Shown: positions 46,298 through 57,197 of the stretch, in pieces
How positions within the stretch are numbered: position 1 is the stretch's first letter
Layout: every line of letters starts with the position of its first letter
Origin: Pomphorhynchus laevis
Taxonomy: Eukaryota > Acanthocephala > Palaeacanthocephala > Echinorhynchida > Pomphorhynchidae
Assembly (NCBI GenBank): GCA_012934845.2
Contig: WNNJ02003191.1
Span: 1-64,000 of the forward strand
DNA: 64,000 bases
Reading direction: 5' to 3'
Position numbers and translations under genes: made by a program
Notes under the pieces: model-generated
What the model saw: the letters and a program-made list of their open reading frames with translations, nothing else
The model's database searches: none
What the model was told of the DNA's origin: nothing

Positions 46298-47276
46298 GAA
46301 AATAATATTTTGTAAATATTATTATAAAATATCGATTGGGTTTCTGGATGTAAGCATCCAAAGAATGAAGAATAGCTTCCGAACATCTTTATATAGAAAA
46401 TTCACTGGAACGAGAAGTATAGTGCACGCGAGCAGTTTACACACCCCTAAAACAAAGCGTCTAATAATTAGGAATGAGGCTATACGAGCAAAGAAAATAT
46501 GCTCCTCGCCGGATATCTTTGAAAAACAATTAAGATTGCTAAAAATAGAATTAATGGAGAGAGGATACTCAAATAAACAAATTGCAAGACAATTTCAATA
46601 TGCTCGAATTATCCCGAGAAAAACACTGCTATATGATAACAGAAGAAAGCCACTCACAACTACAAACAACAAAGTGGTATGTACATATCATCAGGCACTG
46701 AAAAATTTACCAAAGGAATTTAGAGAAATTACTAATGACAAGTGTCCCCCTGAACGTAAACCGTTAATTTTCTTCAAATCTGGATATAACCTAAGAAGTT
46801 ATTTTTCTGTCACAACTAATCATTCCACTGACATTGGTAGTAATGTACCGTGTGGAGATAAACGGTGTAAAACGTGTCAGATAATGAATAACTCAAAAAC
46901 ATTCACAAGCTCCACTACAAAATTAACTTATAGAATCAGGGGTAACAATAACTGTAAGACACAAAATTCGGTTTATTTAGGCACTTGCACAGTCTGTCAT
47001 GCACAATATGTAGGGGAAAGCGGAAATAAGATGTCAGTTCGGATGAACAACCGTAGAGCGGATATTAAAGCCTGTCGTATAAATGCAGATGGACTGGCAT
47101 CACACCTCATTAAAAATCCAACACATGAAATTTCACTTGCAGTAATTGAGGGAAATATTCCCAACACTGCTAAAAGAAAGCGTAAGGAACTCTATTGGAT
47201 AGCACAATTAATGACTGATAGATCGCTAAACAGTGAAGTGATAGGTGCACTGAAATTGGTGAAGAACAACATTTAA
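46284..47276 (+). CDS. PLE RT thumb, zinc motif and GIY-YIG endonuclease
   Basis: 330 codons, unbroken; the ATG is incidental because the copy is 5'-truncated. Residues about 19-26 carry the RT strand FLDVSIQR, followed by SLYRKFTGT and the thumb (KQLRLLKIELMERGYSNKQ). A linker with RNYF-like SYFSVTTNHS leads to a Cys motif (CGDKRCKTC, about 193-201). The GIY-YIG domain follows: NSVYLGTCTVCHAQYVGESG, with Arg in MSVRMNNRR, SHLIKNPTHE and ELYWIAQLMTDRS. In the intact element this nuclease would nick the target for RT. The unbroken frame indicates a young insertion. The next PLE (47.6 kb) ends with a similar KYWIGQLMTDRS block but is a distinct subfamily. Confidence 0.88.
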   Translation: MAFFRKIIFCKYYYKISIGFLDVSIQRMKNSFRTSLYRKFTGTRSIVHASSLHTPKTKRLIIRNEAIRAKKICSSPDIFEKQLRLLKIELMERGYSNKQIARQFQYARIIPRKTLLYDNRRKPLTTTNNKVVCTYHQALKNLPKEFREITNDKCPPERKPLIFFKSGYNLRSYFSVTTNHSTDIGSNVPCGDKRCKTCQIMNNSKTFTSSTTKLTYRIRGNNNCKTQNSVYLGTCTVCHAQYVGESGNKMSVRMNNRRADIKACRINADGLASHLIKNPTHEISLAVIEGNIPNTAKRKRKELYWIAQLMTDRSLNSEVIGALKLVKNNI

Positions 47277-47336
47277 GATGCTATCATATATTTATGCTGT
47301 TATATTTATATTTTTACAATTGTAGATATTATTTTC

Positions 47337-47367
47337 CTGAAGAAGGCCACTAGTTGGTCGAAAGCTT
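47337..47367 (+). ncRNA. Hammerhead-like core, right terminal repeat
   Basis: CTGAAGA (47,337-47,343), A, stem II GGCC/GGTC, GAAA (47,360-47,363), GCTT. The extra A before stem II and the lack of an obvious UH cleavage site after GAAA weaken the case relative to the 48.6-kb copy. Confidence 0.35.
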
Positions 47368-47472
47368 GAATAAAACGATATCTTTGTGTTTCCGGTTTGA
47401 CTTAAAATTTGAGTATTAATATATACAAGTATCCGTCAAAGGATCCCGGAGCTGATTTGAATAAATAATCTA

Positions 47473-47475
<3 letters not shown>

Positions 47476-47562
<87 letters not shown>
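47476..47562. repeat. (TA)n microsatellite, second of three
   Basis: About 43 TA units between the two nested PLEs. Confidence 0.97.
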
Positions 47563-47564
<2 letters not shown>

Positions 47565-47671
47565 TTGTAAATTGTGGTTGAACCGCGCTCTGGGGTCATT
47601 CGAAGACTCACCAAATATTTTCAATGAAAGTGTTAAACCAGAATTCAAAGCAAGAAAAACAGTTTTTTGCA

Positions 47672-47703
47672 AACGTTTCGGTCCCTTACTGGACCTTCCT
47701 CAG
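47672..47703 (-). ncRNA. Hammerhead-like core, left arm
   Basis: Exact mirror of the right-arm motif at 48,595-48,626; see that entry for the fold. Confidence 0.45.
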
Positions 47704-48071
47704 TGCTGTTGTACAATTTCAAAATTTGCAACATTACAGAAAATATTTATCTGAACGAAAGCTGACGTGTGACTAGCCTGGCTCCGGAAGAATCGTTGAT
47801 TTTTATCAAATTGAAATTTTGACGATTGTTTATTATAGGTCGTTAAATGGATGGTCATTGGTATTTAAAGATCTATCAGTCATCAACTGACCTATCCAAT
47901 ATTTTTCACGGCGTTTTCGCTTTGCGTTGTCTACTATTGGGCCGTCGATAATAGTCGTCGACATCCGATGTTCTGGATTCTCCACCAAGTGAGCAACCGC
48001 GCCGTCTGCTCCCGTTCGCTTGTTACGCAAATCCTTTCGGCGATTGTAGGGCCAACAATCGCCGAAAGGAT

Positions 48072-48465
48072 TTGCGTAACAAGCGAACGGGAGCAGACGG
48101 CGCGGTTGCTCACTTGGTGGAGAATCCAGAACATCGGATGTCGACGACTATTATCGACGGCCCAATAGTAGACAACGCAAAGCGAAAACGCCGTGAAAAA
48201 TATTGGATATTCGCTTGTTACGCAAATCCTTTCGGCGATTGTAAGGGCCAACAATCGCCGAAAGGATTTGCGTAACAAGCGAACGGGAGCAGACGGCGCG
48301 GTTGCTCACTTGGTGGAGAATCCAGAACATCGGATGTCGACGACTATTATCGACGGCCCAATAGTAGACAACGCAAAGCGAAAACGCCGTGAAAAATATT
48401 GGATAGGTCAGTTGATGACTGATAGATCTTTAAATACCAATGACCATCCATTTAACGACCTATAA
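48072..48465 (+). CDS. GIY-YIG C-terminal fragment, in two overlapping duplicates
   Basis: Frames 48,072-48,275 and 48,193-48,465 both contain RTGADGAVAHLVENPEHRMS and VDNAKRKRREKYWI. Only the second continues to the natural end GQLMTDRSLNTNDHPFNDL. The mirror copy on the minus strand is 47,833-48,030. The YIG motif itself is not present. Confidence 0.7.
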
Positions 48466-48594
48466 TAAACAATCGTCAAAATTTCAATTTGATAAAAATC
48501 AACGATTCTTCCGGAGCCAGGCTAGTCACACGTCAGCTTTCGTTCAGATAAATATTTTCTGTAATGTTGCAAATTTTGAAATTGTACAACAGCA

Positions 48595-48626
48595 CTGAGG
48601 AAGGTCCAGTAAGGGACCGAAACGTT
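48595..48626 (+). ncRNA. Hammerhead-like core, right arm
   Basis: CTGAGGA (48,595-48,601), an extra A, stem II GGTCC/GGACC around AGTAAG, GAAAC (48,619-48,623), then GTT, a possible cleavage triplet. Stem I can form from GCA before the core and TGC after GTT, extended by AACA with TGTT across an internal loop. The very short stem III matches the minimal hammerheads reported from Penelope-like elements. The extra A is non-canonical. Confidence 0.45.
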
Positions 48627-48674
48627 TGCAAAAAAAACTGTTTTTCTTGCTTTGAATTCTGGTTTAACACTTTC

Positions 48675-48680
<6 letters not shown>

Positions 48681-48767
<87 letters not shown>
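48681..48767. repeat. (TA)n microsatellite, third of three
   Basis: About 43 TA units closing the nested PLE block; LTR-element sequence resumes right after it. Confidence 0.97.
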
Positions 48768-48769
<2 letters not shown>

Positions 48770-49859
48770 GAATGTGAGTCGTTCAACGCAGCAATGAATC
48801 GATTGGAACAGCTATACGTAAAGCCCCGAAACGAGGTCTTCGCGCGACATAAATTAAGTACATGTAGACAGACAAATATGCAATCAATCGACCAATTCAT
48901 TGATTCGCTGGAAACCCTGAGTAAGGAATGTGCCTTCAAAGCAGTCTGAGCACTTGAACATAAGAGTCTGATGATGTGTGATGCATTCGTGGCAGGTCTT
49001 CAATCGTCTTTCATACGACAACGACTTCTAGAATGCAGTGACCTATCTTGATGACGCAATTTCAAAAGGAGAGCTCTGGAAATGGATCAACTTCAATCCG
49101 CTAGCTATTCTCAAAGTCAGTCATTGCGAGATGTTCAGATTAACGCTGTCTATGCAGACGATTAGGGTCGAGAACAGAATCACTCAACAAATGATCCTGC
49201 CGTTTTCGCTGCAGCAACCAAGGTTTGCTTCTTTTGCGGGCGAGGGTGGTACATTAGATTGGCTTGTCCTGCGCGTAATAGCACATGTAATGGGTGCGGT
49301 AAAGTTGGACATTTTTCCAAAGTATGTCGCTCGAAACCGAAACAGAAATCTCGTATCAACATGATCGACACTCATCATAAAGATTCGCGTTTGACAACAG
49401 TGCTGCTCAAATCTATGGGTAAACATGGTCTTCATATATCCGAACAAACCATCAAAGTAAACGGTAGTGATGTGGTTGCACTTTTCGACACTAGCAGCTC
49501 CGAGAACTTTATCAACTTCAAGCTCGTAAATCGGCTCAAGCTGAATATCATACCATGTAGAAAAACGGTGTCTACGGCGACGAAAGGCCAAACATCAACG
49601 GTTGTTTGCTGCTGCTCTGCTAACGTTCAACTTCCAAACGGCAACAAAAATGATATACGCCTGCTATGTTTACCCGACCTCAGTTACGACGTCATACTTG
49701 GTCATCCATTTATGTAGAATTACGAGTCCGTTACAATGGACTTTAAGGGTACAAACGGTCCATTGTATATCAAAGCCCTATCACGGATGAAGGTCCATCC
49801 ACCTCGGTTTTTGCATCGTTGGTAACCAACGATGCAAAAACCATAGTCCCGTAGAGCAG

Positions 49860-51945
49860 ATCAGGATGTTGCTTTACAATGTAGAGGGTTTACAATATCT
49901 CATTAATGCAGGTGCAGTTTCTTATTTGAACGATTTTAATATTATCGTATTGCTAGAGACATTTTCTGTCTGTCATGAAACACTACCATCATTTTACTCC
50001 ATTCAATCCTTGACATCTGCAATGAGTCGTGGTAGGCCAATGGGAGAATCCTTTGCGGTCTTAATAAACGTTTTTTACATTGGAGAGAAGATATAACTCA
50101 AAATTATATTGTAGTTTCGATAAATGTGGTTACCATCGTAGCTTGATATTTTACGCCCACTATGTCCGCGGCCGCTATATTGGTTGACTTAGGTAGTGCG
50201 TTTCACAGTGGCGATTTTTCTCATTCAGTAATAGTTTGGAAATTTTAACGCCAAGTTGAAGTGTAATTTGTCAAATAAACTGATTAGAATTCATGATTTC
50301 TTCTCCACGTTTGGTTTACTGTTACGGTCAAATAGTGATGCGATGTACATTTGTTCTAACGGACAGAGTATGATAGACTTAGTTTATTCAAATTTCCCCT
50401 TTGTTCGAAAGTAGACATTAATTCAGCATGCTACTTGTCTCGTGAGCACCAGTCAGTTGTTGTAGAATTTGAGTTTCAGCCTACGAATATCTTGCATGAC
50501 AATGGAAATTCTGGTTTAAGTAGAATTCTTCAGCTTGATCTTATTACGTATGACGTGATTACAAAGGTATATATAGATTTGTGTTGTGAATCGTTAGAGA
50601 TCGCATTTTGGAATTTAGCAGATGTGTTGTTTCATGCATGTAAATAAAATAGAATGCTCCAGTCAATTCCTATCATAAAGGATCCATCAGTTTGTAAATT
50701 GCGTAAAATTGTAAAGAAAGCCTACTTACAAAAATCGTATGGAATGACATACATTAATCAGTATAATGTATTGAAAGGGTTGCTTAGATCTAAAATCAAG
50801 TCAATAAAACATGAAAGGCAGATTAGGGAAGATGAACGTATTTTGTCAACAGCAAAGTTGAAGCCATGAAAAATAGATCCTTCTCGTAAGAAATCTAAAC
50901 AAATTATCGGGATCCCTATTTTGGCGTGGATCACGCATCTCACGAGCCTTTTCAGTGCACTATTAACCCTGATAAATTAAGCATTAAGAACCGTCAAAAC
51001 ACTATCTCGTGTATAGCAAGTGCGAGATTTCTCGGGGACAAATATATTAAACTCATATATTTAGCTAGAAGAATTGAGGTCAGCTTTATATAGAATGAAG
51101 ACATGCAAAGCTTTGAGTTATGACATGATTTTATGTGAACAGATAAAACAGTCATTTCACATTTTCTATGATTTCTTGCTGTTAATATTCAATAGAATAA
51201 CAGCAGGTGCTCCTTTTATAAATGTACGGAAAAAAGTCCAGTTAATACTGCTTTATAAAGAAAAGGGTAATCCATATAGCACGAATTCATATCGAGGCAT
51301 ATCAATTCTTAGTCAAGTGTACAAACTCTATTCATTGATTATAACTCGTCGGCTCGGGCAATATGTTGATCATTTTTAACCCTTAGAACAGCACGTATTT
51401 CGTGCAAATTTTTCGACAACGTCTGCAATACGAATACTCAGAGAAGCAGTTATAAACGCAAAAGAGCAAGGAAAACCTTTGTACTCGATATTCGTCGATT
51501 TCGAGAAAGCATTCGCCTCAATAGATATACATCTCATTCTAAGAAAGATCGATAGGTTTCTGAATTTGCGAGGTGCAATAAAACATGCACTTAATAAAAT
51601 GTTATCACCGCATGATATTTATATTTTTGACGGAGTTCGACAATCCGACGGTATAAGTCAAAATCGAGGTGTATTACAAGGCGATCCCATTAGTCCACTA
51701 TTGTTTGGTATTCTCATCTCTGATTTGCCACAAACAATCTTGGTTAAGGAAACTCGCTGTTTACTCTATGCTGATGACTTAGTTGTATTTTTTACTAATT
51801 TAAAGGAGTTACAAACATGCATGTACTATTCACGTACATACTGTTCCGATAATCTGATTAAAGTCAATTGTCAGAAAACTAAAATCATGAAGTTTCGCAA
51901 AGGGGGAAGATTTTTCAAAAATTTCATTTTTATTGTTTTATAGTT
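49860..51945 (+). mobile_element. LINE family D: AP-endonuclease plus RT, broken
   Basis: In order: an endonuclease start (49,866-50,096: MLLYNVEGLQYLIN, FNIIVLLETFSV, SRGRPMGESFAVLIN), a broken middle (SREHQSVVVEFEFQ at 50,435), a linker, and the RT. RT fingers at 51,074-51,379 (KKVQLILLYKEKGNP, NSYRGISILSQVYKL). Palm at 51,479-51,943 (YSIFVDFEKAFASID with the first Asp, GVLQGDPISPLLFG, CLLYADDLVVFF with the Asp pair, KVNCQKTKIMKFRKGG). Frame changes separate the pieces. The copy stops right after the palm and runs into AT-rich sequence; its expected C-terminal Cys cluster is seen at 53.3 kb. Confidence 0.85.
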
Positions 51946-52904
51946 AGTAAAATAAATAATATTATATTAATATAATATAGTATATTATAATTTTATTTTG
52001 TTTTATGATTCTGTGTTTTTCTTTCTTTCTTTTTGTTGTTTTTAAAATGTGTGAAAAATGTTAGTGTATGATTGTTTTGTTTCTTGATATTTTTTTCTTT
52101 CAAGTAGAAATGCGGGGCACATTGATGCTTTGTTTTTGTATAAATGTTGCAAACACGGGGAAAAGAGAAAAATTGTGAAACATTTTATTGTAATCCTGAT
52201 GATGATAGCAAGAGATATCGAAATATAGAATTTGTTTAATCAAATAAAGGATAATTTCTGCTTCTTTGTTCCTGTAATAACTATATATTTTAAATGGAAG
52301 AAGATTATGGGTTTAGTATTTATTATCAAATAATTTAATATACGTAGACTCAGTTACCTGATCTGATAGTTTGTAATATTGAGAATTTTATTATCAATCT
52401 ATTCAAGGGCTGTATTAGTTATAAAAAATCAATACAATTTTTCAAAAATTTCATTTTTTATTGTTTTATAGTTAGTAAAATAAAAAATATTATATTAATA
52501 TAATATAGTATATTATAATATAGCTCAAGTTACAAAATATGTTTATATCCTTGTTCCCAATATAATATAGTGAGTGGTAAATACTTAATACACCCATTAA
52601 ATTTAAAGTGTAAATGCTTCTGGTACCAGGAATTTTTAACTTTAGAGTAGGTCATTTTGCTGTCAAGGTCTAAAATTATAATCAATCTCATAATGAGCCT
52701 AAAATATTATTTCTCTTATGCAATGCAATCGTTCAATCAAGTTACCTTAATTTTTAATTAAAGTGAGGTAAAACGTTTTACGAAGTTGTGCTACCTTTTC
52801 TATATCTTAACACAACAGCTGAACCTAATTCACACATTTGATTTTCGTAATTTTTCGCAATAAAATTACTTTATAATTTACTTTTTTTATAATTTACTTT
52901 TTTA
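51946..52904. other. AT-rich insert with PLE-terminus-like motifs
   Basis: An 85-base segment (TTTTTCAAAAATTTCATTTT onward) occurs at about 51,913 and again at 52,438. At 52,196-52,224 CTGATGA, T, GATA..TATC, GAAAT repeats the hammerhead-like pattern. It is followed by AATCAAATAAAGGATAATTT, also seen near 4,912, and by a short Naiad-like tail end at 52,330-52,370. Probably remnants of nested PLEs inside the LINE. Confidence 0.5.
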
Positions 52905-53395
52905 TGCTGCTGACTTAGTTGTATTTTCCACTAATTTAAAGGAATACAAATATGCATTTACGTACATACTGTTCCGATAATCTGATTAAAGTATTTCGGA
53001 CTCTTGATAATTGTTTCCTCGACTATTTTAGCTTTCCCGACCAAACAAAGCCCACTATCTAAATTATTAATGCAACGGGTTGATTTGCCATATACCACTG
53101 CATGGGAGGAGTACATGTCTAGATAGACAGTGGAGCAAAGCTTAATTTATAAGGAGTACCAGCACACACCAGCAATTCTTTATCCTTGCCTTTGGCTGAA
53201 CGGGACCAGTAAACAGAAAAGAGCTGTAATTATGCGGGCATCTATGGATGAACTACATCATCATTATTGTAGAAATAGACTGCCGTGCCGCAATCGCGAC
53301 TCCCCATGCATTTGCCGCTTCTGTATTTCTTCGTGTAGGTATATCAATCATTACAAGAAATGCATCCACCTCAGAGCATTAACTCTATTGTAGCT
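52905..53395 (+). mobile_element. LINE family D, second truncated piece with C-terminal Cys cluster
   Basis: Starts by repeating the YADD region of the preceding copy (TATGCTGCTGACTTAGTTGT, here Y-A-A-D), then after a gap encodes 53,130-53,393. That frame ends CICRFCISSCRYINHYKKC and IHLRALTLL. The Cys/His spacing equals the 43.3-kb copy. Confidence 0.65.
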
Positions 53396-53534
53396 GGAAA
53401 AACTATGATTTGATTTGAATTTCTGCTTGATTTAAATATTTATCCTCACTGCAAGTGACAAAATAGGTTTTATAATAAATTCTCTCAGATTATTGTTATT
53501 AATTTTTTGATTGGTTAAAAAATTCTTTTGTTAC

Positions 53535-53630
53535 AACTAACGACTTGCAGACTAACAACTTGCAGACTAACGACTTGCAGACTATCGACTTGCAGACTAA
53601 CGACTTGCAGACTAAGGAATTGCAGACGAA
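53535..53630. repeat. 15-base tandem repeat
   Basis: Six copies of a CGACTTGCAGACTAA unit with small changes. Similar in style to the 42.2-kb repeat but different in sequence. Lies immediately upstream of LINE family F. Confidence 0.9.
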
Positions 53631-53660
53631 TGCTTAAATCCACAACATTTTAAAAAGCAA

Positions 53661-55545
53661 CAACTGAATGCCACGCGTTGTCCCATCTTCTTCTTTCAAA
53701 TGTTGCGCCTGCAATGGTCAATTTTCTAAGTGTAAGAGTTGTAAATGTGTGAAGGCCGAAATCCATGCACGACCTGCTCCGCAGCGTCTTGCTCACCATC
53801 GCAAGTAGATATCCATGACATATCAGAAACAATGAATCGACGAGTAATCGACCTGCCTTCAACGCAGTTTGATCAGTCCCGCTATGCTAACCAAGTGAGG
53901 TCAAAGAATCAACCTAACTCCAATATAGTTACTTCTATCCAAGCAAAAATATCGAAACAGCCGAAGACCTGTTTTGAGGATAGTTATCCACTGACGACTA
54001 ACCCTATGACTCTCACACGATGCTCCGCAAGCAACAAGATTGTTGAGATTATAACCGACTTTTATCAGAAATCGACTGAAGCTAAATCTGATACACAATC
54101 GTTACTTCGAAATGTTTCCATTTTCTCTCAACTAGTATTACAAAGAATACCTACACGAAAAGTCACACTTATTCGTAAGACTTGAACGCAGATTAATCGA
54201 TTGGGAAACAACGATTTTGATGATCTTCACTGCGAAGCGTTTTATCTACAAAGCAATCTCGAACTTCGCTGTCCACAGAATCTTATTAACTGGGTTAAAC
54301 AGTATCAAAACCTATTGACGAAGGTCAGCATCAGTGCTAGCACAGCTATCGATTAAAAATCTGAAGCACATATCCTACAACCAGACGATATTATTGATAA
54401 CGCAACATTTTTGTCGATCCTTCAGGAGCTACACCCTGCTGGAAAGCCTACAGAGCAAGACGCTCTTCTGTCGTTACCGTTTCCTGGCTCCAAACCTTAT
54501 CACGCATGTCGCTTTTATGCACTGGATGAAACCCATATCATTAGATCTCTTAAGAAGATCAAAAAGAGCTCTAGACGTTCAGGTCTAGATCCCCGAGCGT
54601 GGTTTCACATGCTTACAGACTTTGGGCCTCAATCTGTAAAGCTTGCCGAGGCACTCGCCAACTTTACAATATACATAGCGACAGAAAAAATTAAGATACT
54701 CAAAATGCTTTCACCGCATGATGTCTAGTTGCGCTGGAAAAGAAATCTGGTGGAATTCGCCCAATCGGAATTTGCAACACCGTGAGAAGTATCATAAGCA
54801 GAGCAATTTTGGATTTCACATGCAAGGACATAAAGGACTTCGCTGGATGCATACAATTGGGGGCTTCGCAAATAGCAGAATAGAGGATGTGATATGCTCG
54901 TTAAGGAAAGGGTTTCATCGACGAAACGATCACTGCATATTGACGATTGACGCGAACAATGCTTTCAATCAAACAAATCGATCTGTGGCGCTATACAACA
55001 TTGAATACGTGTGTCAGTCGCAATGCTGTTCCCTTCGCAACATTTACTCAACTCTAGTGCAACTATCAGTAGGGTCCCATAATATGTTCTCTACTGAGGG
55101 ATTTACTCAAGGCGATCCTTTCGCAATAGCCGGTTTCGCCGCAAACTCCCTACCACTTATCGCATTGATCCAGCGAAGAGTACCTTCCGTTTTCCAAAAG
55201 TGGTATGCTGATGACGCCAACTTTGTAGGAATCATTGACACGTTGAAGGATGTATGGAGAGTGCTTTACACAGAAGGTTCTAAATACGGTTACTATGTTA
55301 ATGCAAAAAGGTCCCAGATCTTGTTACACCGTTAAATAAACGAAGCTGAATTTCCTGACCCTAACATAAAAATCTCCACCGATGACATTTAAATACTCGG
55401 CACGCCAATTGGCTCCAGCGAATTTGAAAACACATCCGTAGCTAAACTGCCAGCAAATTGAATTTTGATGCTTAAACGTATGTCTATTGTAGCTAACGCT
55501 ACAGGAGATGTAACGTACCCATCTAGAGGATATGAGAATGGAAGC
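53661..55545 (+). mobile_element. LINE family F, best copy: Cys-rich N-terminus and RT, broken
   Basis: Starts at an ATG (MPRVVPSSSFKCCACNGQF) with a Cys cluster continuing SKCKSCKCVK. A frame change follows, after which GRNPCTTCSAASC completes the cluster (53,745 frame). Further pieces: 54,411-54,728 (LDETHIIRSLKKIKKSSRRS, GLDPRAWFHMLTDFGPQ) and 54,718-55,335, the RT palm (HCILTIDANNAFNQTNRS with the first Asp, FTQGDPFAIAGFA, QKWYADDANFVG with the Asp pair). The post-palm region is broken and ends where family C is joined. The end of this protein is represented by fragments at 14.9-15.3 and 34.4-35.9 kb. Clade name uncertain. Confidence 0.75.
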
Positions 55546-56080
55546 GGCATTTAAATGCAATAAAGGAGGGAGCGCGGCGGACTTCGAGTGGGAGCTGATT
55601 CCAGGCGAGTGGGAGCGGTGACGAGGAAGAATCGGAGATCGTAGTTATAAAGTATTGGGAACGTAGAGTAAGAGGGAATTACGGGCACGCAGTGATAGAT
55701 AGGTGGGACGAGTGTCATTTAAGAAATGGTGGTTGATTAATGATGGGGAGCCGACAGCGATGAGACGAAAAGTTACGAGAAGGCGGAGTTGTGTGCGGAT
55801 GTGGATGGTAGGCAGGAAAGTTGGGCAAGATATGTAGATGTGTGGTCGAAGCGACGGAGACATAGGAGCACTCGAACGGCGGAGTTGATGATGCGTGGTA
55901 GGGGTAAGATGATGGATTTTGCAGAATTGGCGAAAAGATTGAGGCAGTAATCGATTTTAGGGAAAAGAAGCGATGAAATAAGCGACATACATTACATAAG
56001 TCGATAAGTAGACGGATGCGGCGGATGTCACGGAGAATTAAGTTTAACGAGCGGACCTTGCAGCTGACGAAAGATTTAAT
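55546..56080 (-). mobile_element. LINE family C, 3' end, inverted copy
   Basis: Minus-strand frames (55,645-55,863, AVGSPSLINHHFLNDTRP and LSLRARNSLLLYVPNTL; 55,773-55,988) match the plus-strand end of the 57-59 kb copy (VGSPSFINLPFLVDTRSTSL). The purine-rich plus strand is the mirror of that element's pyrimidine-rich sense strand. Confidence 0.7.
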
Positions 56081-57197
56081 CGAAAGTGAAAAGGTTTTGT
56101 AAACTTATGCAATGTTGTAAGATAACATCAGCGATGCGTGTTTTATCTTATCCAGGGACAGATGTGAAGTCGCTCGCACTTAATGACGATATAAATGGTA
56201 CTATGGTACATGAGAAGCTAATGCAATTGCATCTATAAAAAAGGATTGCATCACTTAAAAAAGTTTAAAAGATAAATAACATACAAGCCTTAATATACAA
56301 GAAAAACAACATACAATCAACGAGCTTCATAGATCGACGAGATTTAGAGATCTACCGCAACGAGTTTCAACAACAACGAAAACTAAAAAAATTAGAGATA
56401 AATAACATACAATCATTTCAATCAGTGGCAGCTTAACAGCTTAAACACACAAGGACGCTAATTGGAGGATGAAAGAAAACAGTCACGGCCGACACCAACT
56501 ATGCTTAACTGTAAGTACAGTCCTCGACACACGACTGCAACGTCTGGACAACAATCGCCTGCGACAAAAGTCAGTCTAAATAAGACTTAATATGTGGATT
56601 TTGTGCAAACAAATTAATCTGCAACCTATCACAGAAGCACTTATCAACATCCAGCACGTCCACTCAAACTACCCCCATCGTTTCCAATGTTTTTTCTCCA
56701 CTCTTTAAGCCTGTCACCATATACACTTCCCATCCTATGTCATCTTTACTCCCCAACACCTCCGTCCCTCCTATCTCGTTTCTCAATAACCTCCATCCAT
56801 CTATAACCTCAAAATATCCTCACTAACCTATACGATCTTTCCACTCATAATATTTCCACACATCGCTTGCAACCATCTACGCTATCTTTATCTTCTATGT
56901 TTCCCATCGTCAAATGCCAGCTCTCCTATAGTAATCTCACCTACTCAAGTCATTCATCCTCCTTTTCGGAAACGCTTTCCTTCTCGCGATCGTTGCGTAA
57001 TCGTCACTAATATCACTCCTTCCATCTCCTTATCCCTACAAGCACGTCTCGAAAAGATGTTTTCGCCTTCAGATCCATCCTATCGTATCTTGTTTCTGTG
57101 GAAAAACCATCATTTTTCAACGACATCTCTCCTGTCGCGTTCATCCGCCAAAACAAATCTTCTCAATCTAATCTTTCTCAGCTCCTTCCCCTAAATA
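56081..57197 (+). mobile_element. Region before LINE family C, partly its 5' portion
   Basis: 56,080-56,600 is unassigned. From about 56,640 the plus strand becomes strongly C/T-rich, like the coding part of family C. A broken frame near 56,970-57,180 (RDRCVIVTNITPSISLSLQ, ARLEKMF) could be a first ORF, but I cannot confirm it. Confidence 0.4.

Larger units (their letters stand above)
46215..47422 (+). mobile_element. PLE, third family, 5'-truncated, with inverted ends
   Basis: Terminal inverted repeats of about 92 bp (46,215-46,306 and 47,331-47,422) flank a single coding region. Each repeat contains TGGCCTTCTTCAGG or its complement and a hammerhead-like core. The element starts in the RT thumb and retains its nuclease. 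A 55-base unrelated filler separates it from the next (TA)n. Confidence 0.85.
47620..48680. mobile_element. PLE, fourth family, palindromic, nuclease end only
   Basis: 431-bp arms (47,620-48,050 and 48,250-48,680) are near-perfect inverted copies. Each encodes, pointing outward, the last part of a GIY-YIG domain (MRNKRTGADGAVAHLVENPE, KYWIGQLMTDRSLNTN) and then the 3' UTR and hammerhead-like terminus. The centre carries a tandem duplication of 195/196 bp (48,015-48,209 and 48,210-48,405) spanning the head-to-head junction. RT and most of the nuclease are absent, so this is not an autonomous copy. Confidence 0.85.
45953..49720 (+). mobile_element. LTR-retroelement remnant (gag to protease), broken, split by nested PLEs
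   Basis: Fossil of a Gypsy-like LTR element. Gag-like sequence lies at the left (about 45,953-46,120) and right (from about 48,770) of a nested PLE block. A zinc-knuckle region (CNGCGKVGHFSKVC) and an aspartic-protease-like region lie near 49,290-49,715. RT, integrase and flanking LTRs were not recognised. It carries several breaks and predates the nested insertions. Confidence 0.65.

Noticed and set aside
46123-48767. Open frames of repeated Ile-Tyr across (TA)n tracts
   Set aside because: Translation artefacts of the TA dinucleotide on either strand.
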